Below are positions 19,770 through 30,435 of a stretch of DNA of 64,000 nt, one piece after another. Both the position numbers and the translations under genes were made by a program. The notes below the pieces were generated by a model. That model saw nothing but the letters and a program-made list of their open reading frames with translations, searched no databases and was not told the origin of the DNA. The DNA is taken from contig CAWHCN010000017.1 of the NCBI GenBank assembly GCA_963827935.1, positions 620,001-684,000 on the forward strand, in the 5' to 3' direction. Position 1 is the first letter of the stretch; each line of letters begins with the position of its first letter. This DNA is from DATFNV01 sp963827935. GTDB lineage: Bacteria > Planctomycetota > Planctomycetia > Gemmatales > Gemmataceae.

Positions 19770-19997
19770 TCAGCCGGCGAGCAATCGCGCGTGCAAAATC
19801 TCGGCTGGCGCCATCAGGCGGATGTCAGCGGCGAGAAGGGTGAGCACGGCAACGGTATCGCCGCCGGCGGCGACGAATTCGACCTCGAACGCCTTTCCCT
19901 CGGGGTAGCAATGGACCACGGCGCCTACGTCGCCGCGCTTCAGCCCCTGCTCATCCAAGTCGCGCGTGAGCACCACCGTATCGAGTTCGTTGAACAC
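19770..19997 (-). CDS. DUF4926 domain protein
   Basis: 75 residues. The start chosen is GTG 19997 because GGAGG lies eight bases before it; an upstream GTG at 20012 would place this Shine-Dalgarno inside the gene. The sequence ELDTVVLTRDLDEQGLKRGD, GAVVHCYPEG and FEVEFVAAGGDTVAVLTLLA is a typical DUF4926 barrel of small beta strands. It follows the DUF6883 gene by 26 bases. The two are a recurrent pair and may form a toxin-antitoxin-like unit, with no activity proven. Confidence 0.75.
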   Translation of the reverse strand: MFNELDTVVLTRDLDEQGLKRGDVGAVVHCYPEGKAFEVEFVAAGGDTVAVLTLLAADIRLMAPAEILHARLLAG

Positions 19998-20023
19998 GTT
20001 TCTAACCTCCACTCAGCCCCTGC

Positions 20024-20356
20024 TCAGGCGGGGTAGGCTGTCACAAAGCGAGGTACGTCTTGCCCGTCGTCAATGATCCACACGGTGCGCACAGTAACCA
20101 GCCTGCCCGCCGGCGTCGGGACGGGACCGATGAGGACGTACTTCATCCCGTGCGGACTCGTCTCGGTTTCAGTCACTTCGGCAGAGCGAGCCAGGTCAAG
20201 AAAGCCGGCCTCCAGAAGCGTCCAGTTCTCATCGGTGAAACCTTGCGCCTTGAAAAACCTGGCCTTTGATTGACCGACAGGGTGTGATGTCGAAAGCAGG
20301 TAGCGCCTGAGCTTTTCCGGCGCCACCACAGCCTTCTCGCATTGAGGAAGCTTCAT
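20024..20356 (-). CDS. DUF6883 domain protein
   Basis: 110 residues from ATG 20356. MKLPQCEKAVVAPEKLRRYL, then STSHPVGQSKARFFKAQGF, and finally VRTVWIIDDGQDVPRFVTAYP match the DUF6883 pattern, in which HP-G-KA-FF and TVW-ID-G--PR-VTAYP are the signature elements. It is followed at once by the DUF4926 gene on the same strand. The conserved His/Lys/Arg set would suit a nuclease-like or RelE-like fold, but that is inference. Confidence 0.75.
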   Translation of the reverse strand: MKLPQCEKAVVAPEKLRRYLLSTSHPVGQSKARFFKAQGFTDENWTLLEAGFLDLARSAEVTETETSPHGMKYVLIGPVPTPAGRLVTVRTVWIIDDGQDVPRFVTAYPA

Positions 20357-20449
20357 GCACGCCCCCGCATGGTCTCCGGCGTCATTGTACGGATGAGACG
20401 TGGCGAGAGGGCGAGGAATGGGTGGACGGAGCCGGAATCGGCACGCCTG

Positions 20450-20580
20450 CTTCCGCCACCCGCTCCGCGGGTTCCGACATCGAATGGGCCCTGGTTTCCC
20501 CGGGTTCCGCTCCAGCCGCTCCGCGGCTTCCGCTCCACCCGGGGCTACATTCCACCGCCCGCTCCGCGGGCTAAGGCGGC
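20450..20580. repeat. CCCGCTCCGCGGG-type palindromes
   Basis: Repeated CCGCTCCGCGG cores occur at about 20458-20470, 20515-20527 and 20558-20570, separated by GGTTCCG and GGGCTA spacers. Each core is a near-perfect palindrome. They fill most of the 340-base gap between the DUF6883 start (20356) and the small zinc-ribbon gene (20697), where no other gene is seen. Confidence 0.6.
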
Positions 20581-20696
20581 TGGGCGCGGTGCTCATGTGA
20601 GACCGCGACTTTTCAGTTGACTGTGCTGCCGAGGTAGCCCGACAATAGGCTGCGGGCCATACCCACGCAAAGCCGGGCATGGCTCCCGGCGAGAGC

Positions 20697-20873
20697 ATGA
20701 AGAACAAACGAAAAACACTGATCACCCAGACACTTCCGTGCCCGCAATGCGGCAGGCCGGTTAAGTTTCGTCAACCGCATAGCAATCTGAACTGGTGCTA
20801 CCAGTGCAAGCGCCAAACGCTCGCTGCGTGGCATACAACAAAGGCAAAGAGCAGGGACAGGCGGCGAATATGA
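20697..20873 (+). CDS. Possible small zinc-ribbon protein
   Basis: 58 residues, MKNKRKTLITQTLPCPQCGR at the start, then a second pair CYQCKR, and a basic tail. Two CxxC knuckles separated by 18 residues make a plausible zinc ribbon, and the protein is strongly basic, so nucleic acid binding is possible. The ribosome-binding site is poor and the gene stands alone on the plus strand between minus-strand genes. It could be a chance reading frame. Confidence 0.4.
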   Translation: MKNKRKTLITQTLPCPQCGRPVKFRQPHSNLNWCYQCKRQTLAAWHTTKAKSRDRRRI

Positions 20874-20960
20874 GGTTTTCCACCAGGCTACCAAGCGGGG
20901 TGAGGCCCGGCGCACCCTCGCCCCTGCCCCGCCCGTCGCTTACGCTCCGGGCTCTGATCA

Positions 20961-23386
20961 TCAATGATTGAACATGAACTCCTTCGAGTTCAGAATCACC
21001 CAGAGCACATCTTCCAGGGCCTGTTGCCGGTCCTTCTGTCGGCCCACATAGGCCACCGTCTTCTCCTGCTCCGCCTTGCTCGGCGTGCGACCGTAGGCGC
21101 TCAGGTACAGGTCTTCCACGATCTCCGGCGTCGTCTTTTTTGCCTTGACCAGCTTGGCGATCCGCCCATCGCCGTTGCGCAGCTTGTTCTCGATCTCGTC
21201 CGAATTGGCCAGGAGCAAGACCTGGGCCAGCGTGGCTCCGGTGGAGCGCTCACATTCGCAGCCGGTGACGCGACGCGGGCGGTCGAAGGTGTCCAGGAAG
21301 TAGGAGCCGAAGCCTTCGTGCGGCAGGTCGATGGCGCGGGCGTCGGCGCTCATGCCGCTGAAGCCGGCCTTCGCGCCCGTCACCTCATTCACCGCGTCGT
21401 AAAAGACCTCGGCGATCAACCGCCGGCCATAGAAGCGGGCGAAGTTCTGCCGATCCTTGCGATTCGACTCGGTCGGCTCCGAGGAAAGCTGATAGACACG
21501 GCTGTTGACGATGGTGCGGATCACGTGCTTGACGTCGAACTTGTGCTTGATGAAGTCGCTGGCCAGGGCGTCGAGCAATTCGGGGTTGGATGGCGGGTTG
21601 CTGTCGCGCTGATCGTCCACCTCGTGGTAGAGGCCGCGGCCGAGGAAGTGGCCCCAGAGGCGGTTGACCAGCGCCTTCGCGAAGAATGGGTTGTCCGGCT
21701 TCGCCATCCAGTCGACCAGGGCGTGGCGCGGGTCGTCCTCCGGGGTGAACTTGGCCACGGGGCCGTCGAGGAACTTCGGCTCCGGGGTCTTGCCGGTGCG
21801 CGGGTTGATCTCGCTGGTGGTGACGGAACTGGCGGCGTAGTAGGGGGGCGGCTCGCCGAAGCTTTTGCGACCCAGGCGGGTGAAGAAGCCGGCCAGCCCG
21901 TAGTAATCGTCCTGGCCCCAATGCTCATAGGGATGGTGATGGCAGCGGGCACATTGCAGGCGGATCCCGAGGAAGACCTGGGCGACGTCAGCGGTGACCT
22001 GGTGGAGCTGGTCGTCGCGCATCTGCCAGTACCAGTTGACGGCCGGGGCGTCGGGCCATTCGCCGGCCGCCGCCACGATGCCGCGGACGAATTCGTCGTA
22101 GGGTCGATTGCGAGCAATCTGGTCCTTGATCCAGTCGTGGAAGGCATAGGCGGCCTGGTTGGCCCCCGCCAGGTTCGAGTTGCGCAGGATCGTGCTCCAG
22201 CGCATGGCGAAGAAGGCCGGATAGTCGGCCGAGTCGAGCAGCCGATCGATCGCTCGAGAGCGCTTGTCGGGTTTGCTATCGGCCAGGAAGGTGCGGGCTT
22301 CGTCGGCGGTCGGCAGCCGGCCGCACAGGTCCACGGTGACGCGGCGGAGGAACGTACCGTCGTCGGCCAGGGGCGACGGCATCAGGCCGAGCTTCTTCCA
22401 CTTGGCGACGGCCAGCTCGTCAATGTAATTGTTCGGCTTGAAATCCGGAACGTCCTTGAGGGGCTTGCCGTGCGGGACGATGGCCCGGCAGACGGCAACG
22501 TGCCCCATGTAGCGGGCCATGATCGCCGCCTCGCCCGTTAGTTGCCGGGCCTCGATCAGACCGTCGCGGTCCACGGTGGCGACGACATCGAGGTTGGTGA
22601 AGTATTCGGCCTGGCGGGTGACATCGCGCCGGCTGCCGTCACTGTATTCGGCCGTCACGGCCAGCTGCTGCTCCTGGCCCGGCTTCAGCGTCTGGTCGGC
22701 CGGCGTCACGTGCAGGTGGGTCACGACGGCGGCATTCGGGGCCGAAGCGGGGCGCCCGCCTCGATCCAGCGGCGAACGAGCTTGTATTCCTCGCTGTCCA
22801 CGCTCATCCGCTTGCCGCCGCCGTGCGGCACCTGGCCGGTCGCCTTGAGCAGGATCAAACTCTGGGCCGGGGCGGCGGGGAAGATGCGCCGGCCGCGGGC
22901 CTCGTGCGTGATGGCCTCGTGATCGAACGCCGCGTCGAAGCCGAACAGCGACAGCTTGAAGCCGTTCTGGCCGCTGGCCTTGCCGTGACACCCGCCGGCG
23001 TTGCAGCCCATCCGGCTCAGGAGCGGCTCGATTTCGGTCTTGAAGTCGATGGCCCGGGTGCTTGCGAACCCAGTCACGCGGACGGCCACCGTCACTGCCG
23101 CCTTGTCGTGACTGACCCGCACGGTGGCATGGCCATCGCCGGCGGGGCGGAGGTAGCCGCGCTCATCGACACGCACCACCGCGGGGTCGCTGCTGACATA
23201 CTGGGCGGCGCGGCTGACATCGCGGGGGCCCTGGGAAACCAGCAGTTGCCGGCCGTCGTAGGCATCCTGAAAGGCAACCTCGCGCGGCATCACGATGAGG
23301 TCCGCCGCCCGCGCAACCGGAGCGGCAGTCACCCACGCCAGGGCGGCGAGCAGACAGGGCAGCAGGCGGGCCGAGACGGTCGTCAT
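20961..23386 (-). CDS. Secreted DUF1549/DUF1553 protein with Ig-like N-terminus (one indel)
   Basis: About 809 residues with a signal peptide ending AAPVARA. The N-terminus has Big2-like segments (YVSSDPAVVRVDERGYLRP) and a cytochrome-like patch CNAGGCHG followed by GFKLSLFGFD. After a second Ig-like domain (VTPADQTLKPGQEQQLAV) the DUF1549 domain follows (FLRRVTVDLCGRLPTADEART) with LQCARCHHHPYE (CxxCH). DUF1553 makes up the C-terminus (NRLWGHFLGRGL to LNSKEFMFNH). The frame changes near 22753 (RWIEAGAP to ASAPNAAVV), repaired by one C or G. Gene order places it upstream of the DUF1501 gene on the same strand, but two small genes now lie between them. Confidence 0.9.
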
Positions 23387-23519
23387 GGACTCGGTCTCAT
23401 GGAAGGCGAGCGGCGGCCAGAGGGTGGGCGAGATCCGGCGGGGGGGCGGGTAGGTCGCAAATCAACTATACCCGGCAAGTCGAGAGGGCACAATCGGCGT
23501 GCACGCTGGTCCGAAGGAT

Positions 23520-23975
23520 TCAGCCTCTGCCCTGCGGGCGACGCAGCACCGGGAGGAAACGATCCCAGCGCGACCGGGCCGCCGGGCGCAGGGCCATTTC
23601 CGCGAAGACCGCCGACAGGGTTTGCGTCAGCGACCGCAGTAACAGCCCGGGGGCCGCGTTCTTGGAAAGGAACGCCGCTGCCCCTTCGCGCAGGACCAGC
23701 GGCGGCAGAGTCGGGTCGTCGTCGCTGGACAGGAGCAGCACATCGACGTTGAGGCGGCGAAGACGGAGCTGGCGCAGCAATTGCATCCCATCGAGATCGG
23801 GCATGTGGTAATCGATCACGGCGAGGTGGAACTCGCCGCGCTCCAGCAGGTGTAGCCCGCGCGTCCCGCCCAGCGCCGTTTCGACGCTGTACGCTTTGCC
23901 GCACAGGTACTCGGCCAGCGTCTCCAGCCAGACGCGGTCGTCGTCAATGATGGCGACTCGAGGGGCAGATTCCAT
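23520..23975 (-). CDS. Single-domain response regulator receiver
   Basis: 151 residues from ATG 23975, which has CGGAGGA upstream. RVAIIDDDRVWLETLAEYL gives the acidic pocket, LAVIDYHMPDLDGM carries the phosphoacceptor Asp, and LLLSSDDDP plus FLSKNA provide the Ser/Thr and Lys positions. The output part after residue 120 is short and basic, without a recognised DNA-binding domain, so it may act by protein contact. No kinase is next to it. Confidence 0.88.
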   Translation of the reverse strand: MESAPRVAIIDDDRVWLETLAEYLCGKAYSVETALGGTRGLHLLERGEFHLAVIDYHMPDLDGMQLLRQLRLRRLNVDVLLLSSDDDPTLPPLVLREGAAAFLSKNAAPGLLLRSLTQTLSAVFAEMALRPAARSRWDRFLPVLRRPQGRG

Positions 23976-24320
23976 GGGACAGTTCCTCCGGACCGAGCCA
24001 TACGCCTCCAGGAACGTGCAACGGCCGTGCCGGCGCCCCAACGCCGAGGTTCGTCGTCGCAACAACCATTATTTCAATAGGTTACACACGAAGTGATGCC
24101 AACGAACTTCCGGAGAGTACCGTCAGATTGGCCGCCCCGGACCGGCCCGAAAGTCAATTTGGCAGCAAGCTGACGGGGTCAGCGTGACGAACAGGAAAAC
24201 AGCGCGCGAGGTCGGCTCCAGTAGCAGCCGGGCAAACGCCTGCTCGTTTGACAAGCCTTCCCTGCTGGTTAGAATGGCTCGTGAGGTGAGGACGAAGGAC
24301 ATCAGTAAAGGAGCCGTCCC
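23976..24320. other. Divergent intergenic region
   Basis: 345 bases between the receiver gene (minus) and the glycosyltransferase gene (plus). It is less GC-rich around 24060-24100 (CATTATTTCAATAGG), a likely promoter area. I see no gene, repeat or RNA element in it. Confidence 0.5.
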
Positions 24321-25091
24321 GTGAAGGTCCTGACCGCCATTCCGGTTTATAACGAAGAACGGCATTTCGAGACCGTGCTTCACGAGGTGCGGCGGCACAC
24401 CGCGGAGATCCTGGTCGTGAACGACGGCAGTACCGATCGCACGCCGGCCATCCTGGCGCGCCATCCGGAGTTGCGTGTCATCACCCATCCGGGCAATCGC
24501 GGCTATGGCGCCGCCCTCAGTTCTGCGTTCGCCTACGTCCTGGAGCACGACTTCGACGTCCTGGTGACAATGGACTGCGACGGGCAGCACGAGCCGGCCC
24601 GCATCCCGGTGTTGCTGGAAGCGATTCACGATTGCGATATCGTGTCGGGCAGCCGTTACCTGCGCGATTTCCGCCAGGACACCTTGGCCCCGCAGGACCG
24701 CCGCCGGATCAACCTGCAAATCACCCAGGAGTTGAACGAGCGGTTCGGCCTCCACCTGACCGATGCCTTTTGCGGTTTCAAGGCCTACCGCACCGGTGCC
24801 CTGGAACGGCTCCGCATCACGGAAACCGGCTGGGGCATGCCGCTCCAGTTGTGGGTGCAGGCGGCCTTGCTGCATTTGCGGATCAAGGAAGTTGGCGTGC
24901 CGCGCATCTACCTCGACCCGAAGCGGGCCTTCGGCGGAGTGTTGAACGATGCCGAGGAGCGCCTGTCGTATTATCGCAGCGTGATCGCGACGGCCGAGGC
25001 CCAGGCCCGCCAGGCGGAGTCTCACGCACGTTGTACTCCGGCGCCCTACTGCGGTTCCCAGACCGCCTTCCCGAAGGGGACGTGTCGGTGA
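24321..25091 (+). CDS. Family 2 glycosyltransferase (dolichyl-phosphate-sugar synthase-like)
   Basis: 256 residues from a GTG with AAAGGAG seven bases upstream. The GT-A fold motifs are clear: IPVYNEERHF, LVVNDGSTDRTP, GNRGYGAALSSAF and VTMDCDGQHEP (the metal-binding D-x-D). There is no C-terminal membrane segment, so it resembles soluble dolichyl- or polyprenyl-phosphate sugar transferases. The acceptor is not known. The stop overlaps the GTG start of the next gene (GTGA), indicating translational coupling with that uncharacterised protein. Confidence 0.9.
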   Translation: MKVLTAIPVYNEERHFETVLHEVRRHTAEILVVNDGSTDRTPAILARHPELRVITHPGNRGYGAALSSAFAYVLEHDFDVLVTMDCDGQHEPARIPVLLEAIHDCDIVSGSRYLRDFRQDTLAPQDRRRINLQITQELNERFGLHLTDAFCGFKAYRTGALERLRITETGWGMPLQLWVQAALLHLRIKEVGVPRIYLDPKRAFGGVLNDAEERLSYYRSVIATAEAQARQAESHARCTPAPYCGSQTAFPKGTCR

Positions 25092-26694
25092 GCGCCCCTC
25101 GTCAGGTACGGGCGCCCCAGGAAGACGGCGCCTTGGTTGCCGAGCCGCCGCTGGCAGAAGCCCAACGGCTCGCCGCCGACAACCTCACCCGCCTGAACCA
25201 ATCAGCCCCGCCGCTTCTGGGCCGACCCTGGCAGGACCTGATGCGGGTGGCCCGCCTGACCCTGGTCGAGGCCGCTTACGGCTACCTGCGCCGCCTCGAC
25301 GGCGGGGTCCGCGTCTCGAAGCCGGTAACTCAAATCGTCATGGCGGGCCACCAACCAGAACTATTTCATCCTGGCGTGTGGGTCAAGAACTTCGCGCTGC
25401 AAGGCTTGGCCACCCGGTTCGGGGCCATGCCGATCAATCTCGTCGTCGATAATGACACGGTCCGCTCGACCTCGCTGCACTTCCCGGTCCACCAGGAGCC
25501 GCACCGCCGATCGCCGAGTTTCAGCCCTACCGGGCCGCCGAGCCGTTCGACCAGGCCGCCGCGGGGGGGCCCTATGAGGAGTACGCGGTCCAAGATGAGA
25601 CGTTGTTTGCCAGCTTGCCGGAGCGGGTGCGGCCGGGCTGGGGGTTCAAGCCGCTCCTGAACGAATTCTGGACGGCCGCTGTCCGCACCGGCCGGCGAAC
25701 ACTCTTGCTCGGCGATCGCCTGGCGGCGGCGCGGCGGGAACTCGAACGCCGCTGGAATTGCGAAAACTACGAGGTGCCCGTCAGCGCCATCTGTCGAACC
25801 GAGCCGTTTGCCTGGTTCGCCTGCGACCTGCTGACGAACCTGCCACGCCTGTACGCCATTTACAATGCGGCCGTCCGGGAGTATCGGGCGCGCTACGGCC
25901 TGCGCAGCACCAGTCATCCGGTACCCGACCTGGCGGCGGAGGGCAACTGGCTGGAAGCACCGTTCTGGGCCTGGCGTACCGGGCAGAAGCGGCGCGGCCG
26001 GCTGATGGCCCGGCTGACACCCGAGACGGTGAGCCTGCGCGTCGGCTGACGAGCTCTGGCCCTGGCTGCCGCGTGAGCCAATGGCGATGGTGCGGGCCTT
26101 CCTCGACCTGGAACAGCGGGCCTCAAGGTCCGCAGCCGGGCACTGACGAACACGATGTATGCCCGCCTGTTCCTGTGCGACCTGTTCATCCACGGCATCG
26201 GTGGCGGCAAATATGACGAAGTGACCGACGCCATCATCCGCCGTTACTATGGAATCGAGCCACCGGCCTACCTGGTGCTGTCGGCCACCCTGCACTTGCC
26301 GCTGCCGCACTATCCCGCCAGTCCCGAAGACTGCCGCCGCCTGCGCCGGGAAGTGCGCGATCTGTACTACAACCCGCAGCGCCACCTGCCGGATGGGTCG
26401 CTTTCCCCGATCCCCCAGCTGGTGGCCGGCAAAGAATCGCTCCTTCGGCAGACGCCGGCCGATCGACGGGGCCGGCGTGAGCGGTTTCGACAACTGCGCG
26501 ACATCACCGCTGCGCTGCGTGAGGCGATCGCAGACCTTCTGGCGGCGGGGCACGGTCTCCTGGATGAGTGCGAGGCCCAGGTGCGGGCGAACGAGATTCT
26601 GGAGCGGCGGGATTATCCGTTCGTTCTCTATCCTGAGGAGACGCTGCGACCGTTTTGCGAGCGGTTCCTTGAGGCGGATACCCTGCGTCCCTAA
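25088..26694 (+). CDS. Uncharacterised 536-residue protein, weakly BshC-like (three indels)
   Basis: The start is GTG 25088, overlapping the glycosyltransferase stop. After restoring frames near 25490, 26048 and 26120 the protein is about 536 residues and runs to 26694. Readable parts include VMAGHQPELFHPGVWVKNFA, then MPINLVVDNDTVRST, AICRTEPFAWFACDLL, RLFLCDLFIHGIGGGKYDEV and a helical C-terminus. The pattern G-x-Q-x-x-L-F followed by an acidic D-N-D segment, together with the total length, recalls BshC of bacillithiol synthesis, but identity is too low to assign it. No other bacillithiol gene is present. I treat it as an uncharacterised cytosolic protein conserved in planctomycetes. Confidence 0.6.
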
Positions 26695-26712
26695 GTTAAT
26701 CGCATATTCCCT

Positions 26713-26774
26713 GTTTAGCCGCCGCCCTGCGGGCGGCGTTTTCTCCTGCGCCGCCTTCCGGGCGGCGGCTAAAC
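26713..26774. repeat. GTTTAGCCGC...GCGGCTAAAC palindromic element
   Basis: A 62-base element whose ends are GTTTAGCCGCC and its complement GGCGGCTAAAC, with two inner GCCGCCC/GGGCGGC hairpins. The same tips bound elements at 61204-61253 and 62778-62840. It separates the gene ending at 26694 from dapL at 26799. Confidence 0.75.
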
Positions 26775-26798
26775 GCCGTATTGTTCCGAGATCCACCG

Positions 26799-28035
26799 AT
26801 GACCACCGCGCACGACCCCTGGTTCCAGTCCCTCTTCGCCGAGCGCATCGGCGGCGCCAGTTACGGCAAGGACACCAAGATCTACAAGTTCGAAAAGATC
26901 AAGCGCGCCAAGCGGGCCGCCCTGGCCGCCCACCCGGAGCGCCTGCTCCTCGACTTCGGCATCGGCGAAAACGACGAAATGGCCGATCCCGTCGTCCGCG
27001 AAGCCCTCAAGCGCGAGGTCGAACGACTGGAAAACCGCGGCTACGCGGACAACGGCATCCAGGCCTTCAAGGACGCCGCGGCCGCCTTCATGAAACGGCA
27101 GTTCAGCGTCACCCTCGACCCAGTCACCCAGGTCAACCATTGCATCGGCTCCAAGCCGGCGTTGGCGATGCTGCCGGCCTGCTTCATCAACCCGGGCGAT
27201 GTCACCCTGATGACCGTGCCCGGCTACCCGGTGGCCGGCACGCACACCGCCTACTACGGCGGCGAGGTCTACAAGTTGCCGCTGCGCGAGGAGAATGGCT
27301 TCTATCCCGATCTAAAGTCGATCCCGTCCGACATCCGCCGCCGGGCCAAGCTGCTGGTGCTCAACTACCCCAACAGTCCCACGGGCGCCACGGCCACCAC
27401 GGAGTTTTATAAGCAGGTGATCGACTTCGCCCTGACCAACCAGGTGGTGGTGGTGCAGGACGCCGCTCATAGTCTGTTGACCTACGACGGGCCGCCGACC
27501 AGTTTCCTGCAAGTGGATGGGGCCAGGGAAGTCGGCGTCGAGGTCCATTCGCTGTCGAAGGGCTTCAACATGATCGGCTGGCGCATCGGCTTTGTGGCCG
27601 GCCATCCGAAGCTGGTGCAGGCGTTTGCCGACGTCAAGGACAACTGCGATTCCGGGCAGTTCATGGCGATCCAGCAGGCGGCGCGGTGGCGCTGGAGCAT
27701 CCAGAGATAGCGGAGCGTACGCGCGAGAAATACCGCCGCCGCCTGCGGAAACTGGTCGCCGCCCTCGGGTCGGTCGGTTTTCAGGCCCGGATGCCCAGTG
27801 GCACCTATTTCCTCTACGTCAAGGCGCCGAAGTCGGCGCCGGCCGCACGTTCGCCAACGCCGAGGAGGTTTCGCAGTTCCTGATCGGCGAACAGTCGATC
27901 TGCTGCGTGCCGTGGGACGACGCAGGTGCTTTCCTGCGCTTCTCGGTGACCTACCTGGCAGCGGACGAGGCCGCCGAAGATGCCCTGATGCGACAGACGG
28001 CGGAACGCCTGGGGCGCTTGCAGCTGCAGTTCTGA
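26799..28035 (+). CDS. dapL: LL-diaminopimelate aminotransferase (two indels)
   Basis: About 412 residues, the usual DapL length. It converts tetrahydrodipicolinate directly to LL-diaminopimelate with glutamate as donor, in lysine and peptidoglycan synthesis. The N-terminus IYKFEKIKRAKR, the substrate segment LDFGIGENDEMADPVV, NYPNSPTGATAT and the PLP lysine in SLSKGFNMIGWRIGF are all present. Frame changes occur near 27682 (AIQQAA to ALEHPEI) and near 27838 (KSAPA to GRTFANAEEV); each is repaired by one base in a G/C run. The start ATG at 26799 gives the family N-terminus. Confidence 0.9.
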
Positions 28036-28156
28036 TCGGCGGCCGGATGTAAGTTGCCGGTTGTTTTCTTCGTTGACAACGGCGGCCCTTTGCCGGAGAG
28101 TGATTCCCACAGGACTGTCGATCAGCATCGGCCTTGCATCCGCGGAGGATTGGACC

Positions 28157-30238
28157 GTGAAAGCCCGTCAGCCTCTTCTGCTCGCTGTGTTGCTTGCCTG
28201 GCCTATCCCGGCGGCTGCCGATTCGCCACGAGCCTGGTGGTCCGACGACGTGGCCCAGGCGCTGGTCCGGGCGAAGGACAATCGCCCGCAACTGGAAAAA
28301 GCCCTCGCGGGTGTGCCGAAGGAGCAGCGGAAGGGGATGGCGTTCCTGATCGCCAACATGCCGGATGGCGATCTCAAAACGCTCCAGGCCGGCTTCCTGC
28401 TGACCAACTGCGAGCTGGCCTACAAGTCCCGCCGGGAGGTGCCCTGGGGGGCCAGCATCCCTGAAAATGTCTTCCTGAACAACGTCCTTCCCTATGCCAA
28501 CGTGGACGAGAAACGTGACGCCTGGCGCAAGGAGTTCTACGACCTGTGCATCCCGCTCGTGAAAGGCTGCAAGACGCCGTCGGAAGCGGCCATGAAGATC
28601 AATGCCGAGATCTTCAAGAAGCTCAACGTGAAATACTCCACGGAGCGCAAGGCCCCCAACCAGAGCCCCAGGGAGTCGATCGACAGCGGCAAGGCTTCCT
28701 GCACCGGGCTGTCCATCGTGCTGAGCGATGCCTGTCGGGCGGTGGCGGTGCCGGCCCGCCTGGTCGGCACGCCGCTCTGGTCGAACAATCGCGGCAACCA
28801 CACCTGGGTGGAAATCTGGGACAAGGAGTGGCATTTCACCGGCGCCTGCGAGCCGGACCCCAAGGGGCTGGACCGCGGCTGGTTCGTCGGCGATGCTGCC
28901 CAGGCCCGCAAGGACTCGTTGGAACACGCCATCTATGCTGCCAGCTTCCAGAGGAGCAAGATCTACTTCCCCCTCGTCTGGGCGAGGACGAGCCGGGAAG
29001 TGCCGGCGGAAAACGTGACGACCGCTATGCGAAGAAGGACGGTCCGAAGCCCGATGCCGCCGCAAGTCGGCGGAGGTGCTGAAGGCCCTGCGGGCAGCCC
29101 TGGCAGCCGGGCCGAAGTCGCTGACCGACATCGCCGGCATGGAGTTCGCCCAGAAGCCGCTGACGAAGGCCGACGCCGCCCTCGCGCGAGCTGCTCTGGA
29201 AGGCCCACGCCACCATGATCGAGCGCGACCGTGCCGCCGAGGTCAAGGCCCGCCTGCTCAAGGATGGCGACAAGGAGATGCCGTTCTTCTACAAGACCTT
29301 CGGCAAGAAGCCGGCGGCCGGGTGGAGCCTGTGGATCTCCCTGCACGGCGGCGGCGGCGCCCCGAAGGAGGTCAACGACAGCCAGTACGAGAACCAGAAG
29401 AAGCTTTACACACTCGAAGAAGGGATCTACCTCGCCCCGCGGGCGCCGACCAACACCTGGAACCTCTGGCACGAGGCCCACATCGACCGCCTCTTCGCCC
29501 GGCTGATCGAGGACCTGATCGTCCTGGAAGGGGTGAACCCGGACCGAGTCTACGTCCTGGGTTACTCGGCCGGCGGGGACGGCGTTTATCAGCTCGCGCC
29601 GCGGATGGCCGATAGCTGGGCCGCCGCCGCCATGATGGCCGGCCATCCCAACGGCGTTTCACTCCTGTCGCTGCGCAATGTGCCGTTCGCCCTGCAGGTG
29701 GGCGCCAACGACTCGGCTTACAACCGCAACAAGGTGGGCCGGGAGTACGGCGACCAGCTGGACAAGCTGCACGACGAGGATCCGAAGGGCTACGAGCACT
29801 TCGTGAAGATTCACGAAGGCAAGGGGCACTGGATGAACCTCGAAGACAAGGCCGCACTGCCCTGGATGGCGAAGTTCACCCGCAACCCCACGCCGGACCG
29901 CGTCGTCTGGAAGCAAACCGGCACCCCGCACGACCGCTCCTACTGGCTGGCCGTGCCGCCGGGCGAAGCGAAGGGCGATTCGCTCGTGGTCGCCCGGCGG
30001 GACGGGCAGACGGTGGAGATCACCGTCGGCCGAAAAGGTGGGCAAGGTGTTGATTCGCCTCGACGACCGCATGGCCGACCTCGATCGGCCGATCACGGTG
30101 AAATACGCAGGCAAGGAACTGTTCAAGGGGACCGCGGCGCGGACCGTTCAGGTGATGGTCAAGACTCTGGCTGGCCGCGGGGACCCGAACCTGATGTTCG
30201 ACACCGAGGTGAGCGTGGCGTTGCCGATGGCCAAGTAA
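28157..30238 (+). CDS. Secreted transglutaminase-like / alpha-beta hydrolase fusion (about four indels)
   Basis: About 694 residues from GTG 28157, which has GGAGG eight bases upstream. A signal peptide (KARQPLLLAVLLAWPIPAAA) leads to a transglutaminase core with Cys near 180 (GKASCTGLS), His near 215 (RGNHTWVEIW) and an acidic partner in ACEPDPKG. The C-terminal half is an esterase/PHB-depolymerase-like hydrolase with SLHGGGG, the nucleophile elbow GYSAGGDG near residue 471, and a late catalytic His in HEGKGHWMNLE. Frame changes lie near 29018, 29065, 29197 and 30030. A role in cleaving or remodelling extracellular protein or polyester is inference. Confidence 0.78.
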
Positions 30239-30435
30239 GCGCGAAGACCGGGCCGGGGCCGAACAAGCTCAAAAATCTCTTGTTGTGCCGAGAAATCGGG
30301 CCCAACTTGCTTGACATGTCCCAACGGTAACCTACGCTCTTCACATGTGCGGATTGGCGGATGCTCGCGGCAGTATACCAATGAGGCACGGCCGCGGCGG
30401 CACAACGGAACAGTCACCAAACAGCCTCTTCATCC

